A stretch of DNA of 64,000 nucleotides from Hamadaea sp013361475 (lineage in GTDB: Bacteria > Actinomycetota > Actinomycetes > Mycobacteriales > Micromonosporaceae), in assembly GCF_040654195.1 (NCBI RefSeq), contig NZ_JBFAHM010000005.1, positions 372,001 to 436,000 of the forward strand, given 5' to 3'. Positions 33,420 through 41,716 of the stretch are shown piece after piece (the first letter of the stretch is position 1; every line of letters begins with the position of its first letter). A model generated the notes under the pieces. That model ran no database searches, was not told the origin of the DNA, and saw nothing but the letters and a program-made list of their open reading frames with translations. Both the position numbers and the translations under genes were made by a program.

Positions 33420-34226
33420 CTAGTTGGCGGCCGCGCGGCGGCCGATGGTGGTATGCATGAGGTAGCTCGACAGGATCAATCGGGGGTCCTGCAGGGCTTC
33501 CCGCCACTGCGTGAGTTGCCCGTGGGTCATGCCTGCGGCGAGAAGCTCGGGTTCGAGCTGGTGGCTGTTGCTGTGGTGCAGCAGGCAGATACCAGTGCCT
33601 CCGTGGTAGAACCGGGAGTCCGAAACGGTGGTGACGTCGGCCAGCGCGCAGTGCAGCATCGCCGTGTGCGCTTCGACGGCCCAGGTGGCGCTCATCCCGC
33701 GCTTGGTCAGGATGTCGACCATCGTGGTCTGGAACGTCTCGTGCAATTGCTGGACGGTGTAGGTGGGGCTGTGTCGCACCAGATCCATGTAGGTGCAGTC
33801 CCACTCGGACAACACGATGGCCCCGCCGGGACGCAGCCACGACGTGAGCTTGGCCAGCACCTGCTGGCGTTCCGGTAGATGCATGAGAACCAGCCGGGCG
33901 TGGATCAGGTCGAGCGACTCGGGTTCGAACGTCGCCTGGCGAATGTCTTGCTTCAGCACCTCGATGTTGGGACCCCCGGCCAGGACCGGGTTGATGTCGA
34001 CGGCGGTGACGTGCCCATCCGTGCCGACCTGGTCGGCGAGCCAGTGGGTGATCGTGCCCGCGCCGGGTCCGATGTCCAGGCAATGCATGCCGGGCTCGAC
34101 CCCGGTGGTGGAAAGCACGTCGATGCTGTGCGGGTCGAGGACCTCCGCGAGGTGCTGCAACTGGTGGCTGCCCTCGGCGCTGGTGTTGTCGAACCCGTAC
34201 CGTTGCTCGACCTTTTGTGTGGTCAT
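33420..34226 (-). CDS. SAM-dependent methyltransferase inside the transporter operon
   Basis: 268 residues. Motif I is CLDIGPGAGTITHWLA near residue 49, the acidic end is VTAVDINPVL, and DLIHARLVLMHLPER is the post-I region of small-molecule (UbiE/CrtF-like) methyltransferases. It lies between the binding protein and LivH with gaps of 15 and 13 bases, so it is part of the same operon. Methyltransferases are not a usual part of Liv transporters, so it may act on the imported ligand or on a partner. That is inference. Confidence 0.8.
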   Translation of the reverse strand: MTTQKVEQRYGFDNTSAEGSHQLQHLAEVLDPHSIDVLSTTGVEPGMHCLDIGPGAGTITHWLADQVGTDGHVTAVDINPVLAGGPNIEVLKQDIRQATFEPESLDLIHARLVLMHLPERQQVLAKLTSWLRPGGAIVLSEWDCTYMDLVRHSPTYTVQQLHETFQTTMVDILTKRGMSATWAVEAHTAMLHCALADVTTVSDSRFYHGGTGICLLHHSNSHQLEPELLAAGMTHGQLTQWREALQDPRLILSSYLMHTTIGRRAAAN

Positions 34227-34241
34227 TGGTGTGTCGCTCCC

Positions 34242-35528
34242 TTATGAGCCGAGGGTCGCCAGTTCGGCGATCTTGACGTTGGCCAGGACGCCGCCGTCGG
34301 CGGTGACGCGGCGCAGGTACCACTTCTGCACGGGGGTGTGGTTGACCGGACCGAACTGCCAGCCGCCACGCGGGGAGTTCACTTCGCCCAGGTGCGGTAG
34401 TGCGGCCATGATCGCCGCGGTGGTGGGGCTTTGGCTCGGCGGCGGGGTGGGCGCCGCCTTGGTGGTCGTACCGGTCGCGGTGGGGCTGCCGGACGTCGGC
34501 GCTGAGGTGGCCGTGGTGGCTGCCCCGGCCTGGGTGAGGGCCATGTCGAGGACCATTGCGGCGTCCCAGCCGCACACGTGGTAGATGTTCGGAGTCGCAC
34601 CAGAGTGCTGGGCGGTGAACGCCGCGACGAACCGTCGGTTGGCGTCGGTGTCGATGTTGGCGGCATAGTTCAGGACCGTGGAGATTCCCTCGGCGGCCGG
34701 GCCTTCAGCGGCGAGGACAGCACCGTCGGTGAGAAAGCCAGCCGCATACAGGGGCAGGTCGACGCCGAACTGCTTGTACTGCTTGACGAACTCCACCGCG
34801 GAGCTGCCGGCGTAGAACGTGTAGACGGCCTTCGCGCCGGAGGACTTGATCTTGGCCAGGTAGGGCTGGAAGTTGGTCGTCGGTGTGGGCGCCCAGGGGG
34901 TCCACTCCGGTTCGCCACCGGGGTTGGCGAGCTTGCCGCCCTTGGCCGTGAACGCCTTGGTGAACCCGGTGATCTGGTCGTGCCCGCCGACATAGTCGGG
35001 GCCGATCGCGAACACCGGCCCGTCAACGGTCGTGCGCAGGTAGTCGGCGATCGCGGCACCAGTTTCCTGGCTCAGCCAGGACGTGTGCCAGATGTAGGTC
35101 GGGTCGGTGATCGTGGACGGCCGCCCACCGGTGCCGATCATCGGCACGCCGTGCTGGCGCAGCATCGGATCGAGTGACAGCACGGTTTCGGCGGAGGCGT
35201 TGCCGACCAGGACGTCCACCTTGTCCTGCTCGAGCAGCTTCTTGCCAGCGACCCGGACGGCGTCCTTACCGTCGCCTTCATCGGCCTCGACGACTTCGAC
35301 CTTGTGGCCGCCGAGTTTTCCGCCGTGCTGGTCGAGATACAGCTGCCAACCGTCGTGGATGTCATCCCCGGCGGTCTTGTATGGGCCGGACTTGGGCAGG
35401 ATCAGCCCGATGCGCACGGTGTCACTGGTGGTCTGATCTTTGCCCGGGTTGAGCGCGGAGCCGGTGCATCCGGAGATGGCCACGGCGACCGCGGCCGTGA
35501 GCGCCCATGGGACGCGTCTGCGAAACAT
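34242..35528 (-). CDS. livK: LivK-like lipoprotein substrate-binding protein
   Basis: 428 residues. The ATG at 35528 has AAGGA five bases upstream. A signal peptide ends in a lipobox (VAISGCTGS, Cys near residue 21), so the protein is lipid-anchored outside the cell. The type I periplasmic-binding fold starts at VRIGLILPKSGPYKTAG and continues through VLVGNASAETVLSLDP and FAIGPDYVGGHDQ. Near residues 340-380 a Thr/Ser/Pro-rich insert interrupts the C-terminal lobe, which is unusual. It lies directly after the roadblock gene, linking signalling and transport. Confidence 0.85.
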   Translation of the reverse strand: MFRRRVPWALTAAVAVAISGCTGSALNPGKDQTTSDTVRIGLILPKSGPYKTAGDDIHDGWQLYLDQHGGKLGGHKVEVVEADEGDGKDAVRVAGKKLLEQDKVDVLVGNASAETVLSLDPMLRQHGVPMIGTGGRPSTITDPTYIWHTSWLSQETGAAIADYLRTTVDGPVFAIGPDYVGGHDQITGFTKAFTAKGGKLANPGGEPEWTPWAPTPTTNFQPYLAKIKSSGAKAVYTFYAGSSAVEFVKQYKQFGVDLPLYAAGFLTDGAVLAAEGPAAEGISTVLNYAANIDTDANRRFVAAFTAQHSGATPNIYHVCGWDAAMVLDMALTQAGAATTATSAPTSGSPTATGTTTKAAPTPPPSQSPTTAAIMAALPHLGEVNSPRGGWQFGPVNHTPVQKWYLRRVTADGGVLANVKIAELATLGS

Positions 35529-35591
35529 CGGATTCCTTTCGAATGGGTGAGGGGTGTACCGGACGTGACGGGCACGGTCAGGCAAGGTCGG

Positions 35592-36002
35592 CTATCGAAT
35601 GGCTGTGCGCAGGCCGGGCGACAGTTGCTGGCCGATGCGTTGTGCGAGATCCGCCAGGTGGAAGGCGAGCTGCCCGGCGTCGGCGGCTTGTGGAGCGAGG
35701 GCGGCCAGGGTACTGCCGTCCGGGGTCGGCTGGACGACCAGGACCCCGTCACGCATGACGACCATTGAGTACTGGTGGTCGCCGGCTTGCAGAAAGTCGG
35801 CGGTGGACCTGGCGAGTGCAACTTCTCCGGCGACGGAGGCGCACAGCTTTTCGGCTTGATCCCGGCTCAGCCGGGGAGTGCTGGCCAGTAGCAGACCGTC
35901 GGCGGACATGGCGACCGCGTGAGAAATGGTCGGCACTTGGCTGGCCAGCTGAGTCAGGATGTCGCTGAACATGGCCTGTCGGCCGGGATCGAGCGGGCTC
36001 AC
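35592..36002 (-). CDS. Roadblock/LC7-domain protein (CvnB/MglB-like)
   Basis: 136 residues, one roadblock/LC7 domain: helix FSDILTQLASQVPTISHAVAMSADGLLLAS, then a strand YSMVVMRDGVLVVQPTP and a C-terminal helix. In conservons this protein partners with a small GTPase and a histidine-kinase-like protein. The ATG overlaps the sensor stop by four bases (35999-36002). The usual DUF742 partner (CvnC) is absent from the operon, which is a departure from the standard conservon. Confidence 0.85.
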   Translation of the reverse strand: MSPLDPGRQAMFSDILTQLASQVPTISHAVAMSADGLLLASTPRLSRDQAEKLCASVAGEVALARSTADFLQAGDHQYSMVVMRDGVLVVQPTPDGSTLAALAPQAADAGQLAFHLADLAQRIGQQLSPGLRTAIR

Positions 36003-38338
36003 CGGATATCTCCTCGTGTCGGGCGGTGGTGGTTGACCGCAGCCAGCGCGCGGGCGACAGCGGCGACTTGCTGGCTTTGGCGTTGCGGGTCGATGCGCAG
36101 CGCCCGCGGATTGGTCGGCGCCGCCGGTGGCGGTACACGCCCTGAAACCTCAGCCGGATTGCGACGTGGCAGACCTGACCTGGTGGTCCCCGCCACGACA
36201 GGTGCCTGCGCGGCCGCCCGCCACGGTTCCTCCGGTTCGATGACCGGCTCGGCCAGGTCGGGATTCATCCAGCTCGACGGCACTTGGTGCGGCGCGGGCG
36301 TGGGCCAGGCCGGTGGCCCGACCGTCGGCAGCGTCGCCGTATGGTCGGCAGCACGTGCGAGTGCTGCGCGTGGCCCACCGGAAAGCGCGGGCCGTCGATC
36401 GGCGGCCATCCGCAGGACGTAGCTGTTGGGCACCAGCACGCTGGCAGAGATGCCGGGCTGCGCGGCTTCCAGCCAGACCGGCAGCCCGTATTGGGCAGCG
36501 ACGATCCCGGACACGGTCAGCCCGAGATGGCCTGGCTGCTCCGGGTAGGCAACCCGGCCGGCGAGCAGCAGGTTGAAATGGGCCAGCGTCTCCGACGCGA
36601 TGCCCATGCCGGTGTCGCGGACCGTGACATGCAGTCCGCCGTCGGCCCATCGGGCGGACACCTCGATCGGGCTGTCACCAGGGCTGTAGCGGATCGCGTT
36701 GTCCAGCAGTTCCCGCAACACGACAACGGTGGCCGGGACCGCCGCCGCCCGGATCTGGCTCTGTGCGATCGCGCCGAATCGGATCCGTTCGTACTCTTCC
36801 ACTTCCTGACCGGCCGCCGTCAGAACATCGTGGGTGTCCTCGTCCTCGGAATGGATCTTGCTCAGGCCGTGTTCGGCGAGGACCTGCAGGTTGTCCTGGA
36901 ACCGGCGCATCTGGGTGATGCCCTGATCGACGTCGAACAGTTTGGCCAGCAGCTCGCTGTCGGCATCGCGTTCGACCTCGTCGAGACGGTGAATGATGTC
37001 TTCGACCAGCCCGGCACCCCGACGGGCGATGGTGGCCGTCGCCTCACCCGCGGTCGCCCGGTTGCCGGCTTCACCGGCCAGCGCTGTCTCGGCGGCGCCG
37101 AGCAGCCCACCTAGGGCCGCCGCGAGCCGGCCGATCTCGTCCCGGCCGGTCACGGTGATTGCGCGGCTCCCGGCGAAGCGTTGCATTGTCTTGCGGGCGT
37201 CTTCGCGGGTTGTGACTGTGCCCAGGGCGTCTTTGAGTTCTGGCAGCCTCGCCGTGCCGATCAGCCCGGCCTCGGTCTCCAGGCGCCGCAGCCGGCGGGT
37301 CGTGTGCCGGGCCACCACGATGCCGATCAACAGTGCGGCTAGCACGGCGGCGACGGTCAGCGATGCCTGCAGGACGGCGATGCGGATCTGTGCGTCACGC
37401 GCCACGGCGACCGCTGTCGTGATGTCTCGGTGAACAGCGATCTCGACCTGGCGCAGGCGGGCCGCGCGCGCACCCATCGCCGCCGTCCACGCCTTCGCCG
37501 TCGTCTCGACGCGCTGGTAGACCGGGGTCCGGCTGACCACACCCTCCAGCCGCACCGCGTCCAGGACGGCGGCGCCGGTCATCTGGCGGCCGAGTTCTAC
37601 CCGCCACCCGACCACGCCGAGGGTGGTGAACGTCTTGATGCCTTCGTCGTAGGCCGAGCGGGCGGCGGCGATGTCCTGCGACAGCGACGGGGTCAACTGC
37701 CCCAGGGCGAGCGCTTGCAGCACCGAAACCTGCTGCTGACCGACGGCCTCAGTCGCGCGGGCCAACGCTGCGGCGGCACGGATCTGATCGGCCAGGACCG
37801 GGTCGACGCCAGCTTGAGCGGCCGCGTCCTGGTAGGCCAGCAGGTCCGCGACAATGATCCGGTAGGCGAACATCGCGCCTGAAAGGGCGGCCGGTTTGCC
37901 GTCGGCCAGCCGTGACCGTTGCGCGTCAAGGTCCGCCAGGCCGTCGCCGACCCGGCCGACGATCGCTGTGATCGCCACTGGGGGATCGCTTACCCTTACG
38001 GCCTGCGACCGCCATGCCTCGGTGCGCTGCCGAGTGCGTTCCACCTGCTGGCCATAGGCCGCGGCGACCTGCTGCCCGGCGTCAGGTAGCAGCAATGCCG
38101 CCAGCGCCGCCCGCTCGGTCTGCAGCTCGTGTGCCAGGTCCGCCGACGCGCCCGCCAGCCGGACGAGGGCTTGGGTGCGTTGGGCGGCCTGCGCTGATTG
38201 CACCGCCGTGTTCAGCGACCAGCCACCGGTGGTCATCGCCGCGGCCGCCATCGGCAGCAGAATGAACGCGGTCTTGACGCGAATCGGCAGGTCTCGCATT
38301 CGCAGGCTCCACCCGGACATACGTCGCTCCACAGTCAT
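35999..38338 (-). CDS. CvnA-like sensor with NIT-type extracellular domain and GHKL ATPase
   Basis: 779 residues. Helix 1 (about 22-45) and helix 2 (about 322-345) frame a helical extracellular sensor like nitrate/nitrite-sensing domains. The cytoplasmic part has a dimerisation region with LFDVDQGITQMRR at 467-479, where conservon kinases normally show a His; it is Gln here. The ATP domain is intact, with N box ELLDNAIRYSP (543-553) and DTGMGI (575-580). A long Pro/Ala-rich tail follows. Autophosphorylation on the usual His is therefore unlikely. It overlaps both the GTPase and the roadblock gene. Confidence 0.85.
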   Translation of the reverse strand: MTVERRMSGWSLRMRDLPIRVKTAFILLPMAAAAMTTGGWSLNTAVQSAQAAQRTQALVRLAGASADLAHELQTERAALAALLLPDAGQQVAAAYGQQVERTRQRTEAWRSQAVRVSDPPVAITAIVGRVGDGLADLDAQRSRLADGKPAALSGAMFAYRIIVADLLAYQDAAAQAGVDPVLADQIRAAAALARATEAVGQQQVSVLQALALGQLTPSLSQDIAAARSAYDEGIKTFTTLGVVGWRVELGRQMTGAAVLDAVRLEGVVSRTPVYQRVETTAKAWTAAMGARAARLRQVEIAVHRDITTAVAVARDAQIRIAVLQASLTVAAVLAALLIGIVVARHTTRRLRRLETEAGLIGTARLPELKDALGTVTTREDARKTMQRFAGSRAITVTGRDEIGRLAAALGGLLGAAETALAGEAGNRATAGEATATIARRGAGLVEDIIHRLDEVERDADSELLAKLFDVDQGITQMRRFQDNLQVLAEHGLSKIHSEDEDTHDVLTAAGQEVEEYERIRFGAIAQSQIRAAAVPATVVVLRELLDNAIRYSPGDSPIEVSARWADGGLHVTVRDTGMGIASETLAHFNLLLAGRVAYPEQPGHLGLTVSGIVAAQYGLPVWLEAAQPGISASVLVPNSYVLRMAADRRPALSGGPRAALARAADHTATLPTVGPPAWPTPAPHQVPSSWMNPDLAEPVIEPEEPWRAAAQAPVVAGTTRSGLPRRNPAEVSGRVPPPAAPTNPRALRIDPQRQSQQVAAVARALAAVNHHRPTRGDIR

Positions 38339-38958
38339 AGCCCCCGCCCGGCCAGAGCGGCCACGGTTACCGAAGCGACGGCAGTACGGCGGCGGGTCAG
38401 GCTGTGCTCAACCACTGACACCAGCACTTGTATGACCTGATCTCGTTCCCTCGCGTCGCAGGTCAGCACCGGCACATCGGAAGCCACGCTCAACGCGTCG
38501 ACGATCTCGTCAACGGCGAACGACAGCTCCCCGTCGAACTTGTTGATCACGACCGCGTAGGGGGTGTCACGGGCTTCGAAGAAGTCGATCGCGCCGAAAG
38601 CATCGGCTAGGCGACGGGCGTCGGCGAGGATGATCGCGCCGAACGCGCCACGGACCAGGTCGTCCCACATGAACCAGAACCGCTCCTGGCCGGGGGTGCC
38701 GAACAGGTACAGCGTCAGGTCCGGTTGCAGCGTCAACCTGCCGAAGTCCATCGCCACCGTGGTGAGGGTCTTGTCCGGGACGAGTGACGTGTCGTCGGTG
38801 TACTGCGACGGAGCGGTCATTCTGGCGTCGGTGCCGACGACTTGGATCTCAGAAACCGCGCGGACAAATGTCGTCTTGCCCGCGCCGAAGCCGCCGGCGA
38901 CGACGAGCTTCGCGCGCTCCGGTGAGGCAGCCGCGAAGTGAACTGACGTGTTGGACAT
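38335..38958 (-). CDS. Small GTPase, CvnD/MglA-like
   Basis: 207 residues. G1 is VVAGGFGAGKTTFVRAV, G3 is represented by TVAMDFGRL and LFGTPGQERFWFMW, and G4 is VVINKFDG. This is the conservon ATP/GTP-binding protein. The ATG at 38958 follows weak ribosome signals and opens the operon. Its stop overlaps the sensor start by four bases. In the family it cycles with the roadblock protein to transmit membrane signals. Its position first and before the sensor differs from typical cvnA-B-C-D order. Confidence 0.85.
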   Translation of the reverse strand: MSNTSVHFAAASPERAKLVVAGGFGAGKTTFVRAVSEIQVVGTDARMTAPSQYTDDTSLVPDKTLTTVAMDFGRLTLQPDLTLYLFGTPGQERFWFMWDDLVRGAFGAIILADARRLADAFGAIDFFEARDTPYAVVINKFDGELSFAVDEIVDALSVASDVPVLTCDARERDQVIQVLVSVVEHSLTRRRTAVASVTVAALAGRGL

Positions 38959-39553
38959 CGACAAGGGTTCTCTCTTGGTCGGTGACGGTTCGCTATCCGG
39001 GCAGTTGCGTCGCCGGGTGCGCGTGATACCGCCGGACTGCAGGCGGCATTGCTCGGCTGGCAGGTCGGTCTTCGTCGCGCACCGGCACGGCGGCACGCTG
39101 AGGTTTGCGGGATGGCCCTGCCGCCCAATGTCGTGGCGGCGAGCCTGTCCGGCCGCAGATCGGCTGGTTTGCCACTCGCGCCGTAGTTTTCTGCCCGGCA
39201 GCCCGGCGGCTGGATGTCGCACTGACAGCCTTGGGGCTAACCTGACGGTGAGTGGGTCTTGTTGGCTCCGGCGTTGGCGGCGCGACGTACCGGCCGGCCG
39301 TTAACTGGCGCATCCGCGGCCCCCTCGCCTTGCACCTCGTCGATCCACAACGACTAGGCATGACACGATGTGCGTTCGCGGCTGCCATCTGCGCACTGGT
39401 TGACCGCCGCGTTGTCGGTGTCCAGCGTCGCGGACAGTCCTATTTCGGCGGAACGCCGACATGCTGGGAGGATTGGCGAGCGATTAGCAGGTCGATAAGG
39501 CGTTGACCAGCGGGCGAGCAGATTCGTGTCCTGTTTTGAAAGTCGTTCGTGAT

Positions 39554-39568
39554 CGTTCGCGACGAACG
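39554..39568. promoter_or_regulatory. Palindrome CGTTCG-CGA-CGAACG
   Basis: Six-base arms with a three-base spacer; another CGTTCG occurs ten bases to the left (39544). It lies about 130 bases before the XRE start and could be an operator. No protein is assigned. Confidence 0.35.
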
Positions 39569-39636
39569 GTCGTGTCGTGCGTGGACTGACTGGCCGCGGA
39601 CTGATCGTGAACCTCGTTGTGCGCCCCACTCGTGGG

Positions 39637-39648
39637 GGACTTGATGGG
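39637..39648 (+). repeat. Single good 12-bp motif unit over the candidate promoter
   Basis: GGACTTGATGGG matches the unit N-G-A-C-T-T-G-N-N-G-G-G seen at 24770 and 45772. The flanking 12-base windows match poorly apart from a GGG on the left. The unit supplies the TTGATG of the likely -35, so a binding protein here would meet RNA polymerase directly. Confidence 0.4.
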
Positions 39649-39697
39649 ACGTTTCCGCGTGGTAGAAAAGTCCCTATGGATGGTGGCAGGTGGAGAC

Positions 39698-40480
39698 GTG
39701 GCTAACGAGCGGCTCCGAAATGCCCTACGCCAGGCCGGGCTGACCCCCACCCGATGTGCTGAGCTGATCGGGGTGGATCCCAAGACCGTCGAACGATGGA
39801 TCAGCCTTGATCGGCTGCCGCATCGGACACACCGGGCCGCCACCGCCGAACTCCTGCGCGTTGATGAGACAGACTTGTGGCCGGCCATTGGGCTGGATCC
39901 ACGGACGGTTTCCGCGGGGAGAGCTGAGCTCGCCGATTTCTATCCAACGCGCGCGGCGGTGCCGCCGGACCTGTGGCGGTCCGTGATCGACGAAGCCAAG
40001 GACAGTCTTGACATCCTGGTGTATGCCGGGCTGTTCCTTCCAGAGGTGCATGACGTTGCCCGTATTGGCCGGCGGGCGCGTGCTGGTTGCCGGGTCAGGA
40101 TTCTGCTGGGCGACCCGTCCGGCACGGCGGTGCGCCGGCGAGGCGAGGAGGAAGGGTTCGGAATAGGACTGGCTCACCGAGTTGCCCTCAGCCTGCGCTA
40201 CTTCCAGCCGATCGTCGCGACGTCAAACATTGAGATCAGACTGCACAACACGACGTTGTACGCGTCGATCGTGCGGGGCGACGACACGCTGCTGGCCAAC
40301 ATCCACATGTACGGCTACACCGCGGGACAGAATCCAGTGCTGCACCTGCAGCGCGTCCCGGATGGGCGGGTATTCGAGCAGTATCTCGGCAGCTTCGACA
40401 AAGTTTGGTCCGTTGCGCCCGGGCCGGCGTCGACCGCGGACCTCGACGAGGCTATCGCGCAGGTTGTAAAAGGAGGCTGA
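39698..40480 (+). CDS. XRE-type regulator with C-terminal phospholipase-D-like domain
   Basis: 260 residues from the GTG at 39698 (an ATG at 39680 is an alternative). The helix-turn-helix is LTPTRCAELIGVDPKTVERW near residues 15-35. The C-terminal region (about 90-250) contains ILVYAGLFLPEV, RVRILLGDPSG and a distal LHNTTLYASIVRGDD, a pattern like the PLD-like domain found in this actinobacterial regulator family; a catalytic HxK is not evident, so it may be a sensor. The NUDIX gene starts one base after the stop, so the pair is co-transcribed. Confidence 0.7.
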   Translation: MANERLRNALRQAGLTPTRCAELIGVDPKTVERWISLDRLPHRTHRAATAELLRVDETDLWPAIGLDPRTVSAGRAELADFYPTRAAVPPDLWRSVIDEAKDSLDILVYAGLFLPEVHDVARIGRRARAGCRVRILLGDPSGTAVRRRGEEEGFGIGLAHRVALSLRYFQPIVATSNIEIRLHNTTLYASIVRGDDTLLANIHMYGYTAGQNPVLHLQRVPDGRVFEQYLGSFDKVWSVAPGPASTADLDEAIAQVVKGG

Positions 40481-40481
40481 A

Positions 40482-40952
40482 GTGCCACGGCGAGACTTCT
40501 TCAACGACCCTGCAGCCCCACCTGCCAACAGCGTCGTGCCGTCGGTGGTGGCCGCCGTCCGCAACGAACATGGGCAACTGCTGATGATTCAGAAGACCGA
40601 CAACAACCTGTGGGCCTTGCCCGGCGGCGGCCACGACATCGGCGAATCGGTCACCGAAACTGTCGTGCGGGAGGTCCGCGAGGAGACAGGCATCGACGTC
40701 GAAGTCACCGGCCTGGTCGGGATCTACACCAACCCACGGCACGTCATGGCCTATGACGATGGCGAGGTCCGCCAGCAGTTCAGTATCGCCTTCACCGCCC
40801 GGCCGACCGGCGGCCGGCTGCAGACCTCGGACGAATCACGCCAGGTCGAATGGGTCGACCCAAGCCGACTGGACGACTTGGAAATCCATCCCTCGATGCG
40901 GCTGCGCATTGATCACGCGCTGGCAGCCAGGCCTCAGCCGTACATCGGGTGA
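40482..40952 (+). CDS. NUDIX hydrolase coupled to the XRE-PLD regulator
   Basis: 156 residues, GTG start preceded by GGAGG at the end of the regulator gene. The NUDIX box is GGGHDIGESV then VVREVREETGI, complete. The preceding strand is QLLMIQKTDNNLWALPGG. In family terms it could remove a nucleotide-linked effector sensed by the regulator next door; that is inference. Confidence 0.85.
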   Translation: MPRRDFFNDPAAPPANSVVPSVVAAVRNEHGQLLMIQKTDNNLWALPGGGHDIGESVTETVVREVREETGIDVEVTGLVGIYTNPRHVMAYDDGEVRQQFSIAFTARPTGGRLQTSDESRQVEWVDPSRLDDLEIHPSMRLRIDHALAARPQPYIG

Positions 40953-41051
40953 CCCCGCGACTCTCATCGCGCACCCCCGAGAGCGAAACAATGGAACAGG
41001 ACGTCCCCAGACGTCCAGTCTGAAACCGTAGCTATAGGCCGGACCGGAACC

Positions 41052-41064
41052 TATCGTTCGCCGT
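41052..41064 (+). promoter_or_regulatory. Leaderless promoter element of the HD gene
   Basis: TATCGT (41052-41057) followed by seven bases and the ATG at 41065 matches a -10 box spaced for transcription starting at the start codon. No -35 is convincing. Confidence 0.4.
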
Positions 41065-41715
41065 ATGCAGGACCTCGTCGAGTGGTCGATTCATATCGCC
41101 ACCCAATGCCTCGGCGGTGCCGGGCTTGAACGGCGCTGGCGGCATGTCCAAGCCGTCGGCGCCCGCGCCCACCAGCTGTGCTTCGCCGTCGCCGACGACG
41201 AACAGGACGTGCTGATCGCAGCGGCGTGGCTGCACGACGTGGGCTACGCGCCCACAATCGCCCACACCGGTCTGCATTCCCTCGACGGTGCCCGCTATCT
41301 GGACCGTGTGGGGCTGCCGCGCCGCGTCACTGCCCTGGTCGCCCACCACACCGGCGCACGCTTCGAAGCAGCTCGCCGGGGTCTGGCGGCCGAGCTTGAC
41401 GCGTACGAGCGAGAAGACGGCCCCCTGGCGGACGCGCTGACCACCGCCGACCTCACCATCGGGCCGTCTGGGCAACCCGTCAGCGCGCAGGAACGCATCG
41501 CCGAGATCCTCACCCGGTACGCGCCCGACAGCCCGGTCCATCAGGCTATCGCCGAAGGGCGGCAGCTGCTTCTGGCCGCCGTCGAGAGGGTCGACGCCCG
41601 CGTTCGCCACCCGGAGACCGGCGCGTCCGTCAGCGCCGGACGAGGACCGGCTGCAGTCGGGGCAGACCCCGGAGGAGTCGGATCCGTGGGCAGCGCAGGT
41701 CGAAAGCGCACTTGA
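41065..41715 (+). CDS. HD-domain phosphohydrolase
   Basis: 216 residues. The metal-binding residues are visible as RRWRHVQAVG, AAAWLHDVGYAP (the HD pair) and later VAHHTGARFEA and ADALTTADLT. HD proteins hydrolyse phosphate esters, often nucleotides. The C-terminal 40 residues are Gly/Pro-rich and disordered. No ribosome site is seen, fitting a leaderless transcript. One base separates its stop from the ATG of the next regulator gene. Confidence 0.8.
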   Translation: MQDLVEWSIHIATQCLGGAGLERRWRHVQAVGARAHQLCFAVADDEQDVLIAAAWLHDVGYAPTIAHTGLHSLDGARYLDRVGLPRRVTALVAHHTGARFEAARRGLAAELDAYEREDGPLADALTTADLTIGPSGQPVSAQERIAEILTRYAPDSPVHQAIAEGRQLLLAAVERVDARVRHPETGASVSAGRGPAAVGADPGGVGSVGSAGRKRT

Positions 41716-41716
41716 T

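Larger units (their letters stand above)
38959..39697. other. Divergent intergenic region with regulatory repeats
   Basis: This 739-base region lies between the leftward conservon-transporter operon and the rightward XRE gene. I see no credible gene. It contains the palindrome at 39554-39568, a 12-bp motif at 39637-39648 and a candidate promoter with TTGATG (39641-39646) and TAGAAA (39663-39668) spaced by 16 bases, reading toward 39698. Confidence 0.5.

Noticed and set aside
32953..34575. A 540-codon minus-strand frame spanning LivH, the methyltransferase and part of LivK
   Set aside because: The product is His/Arg-rich and low in hydrophobics, typical of an out-of-frame reading; LivH and the methyltransferase in other frames are well supported.
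35304..35768. Plus-strand frame opposite the start of LivK and the roadblock gene
   Set aside because: It is antisense to two well-supported genes and has no recognisable domain.
40998..41019. Direct GACGTCC repeats before the HD gene
   Set aside because: Two short copies in GC-rich DNA with no further copies; not enough to call an operator.
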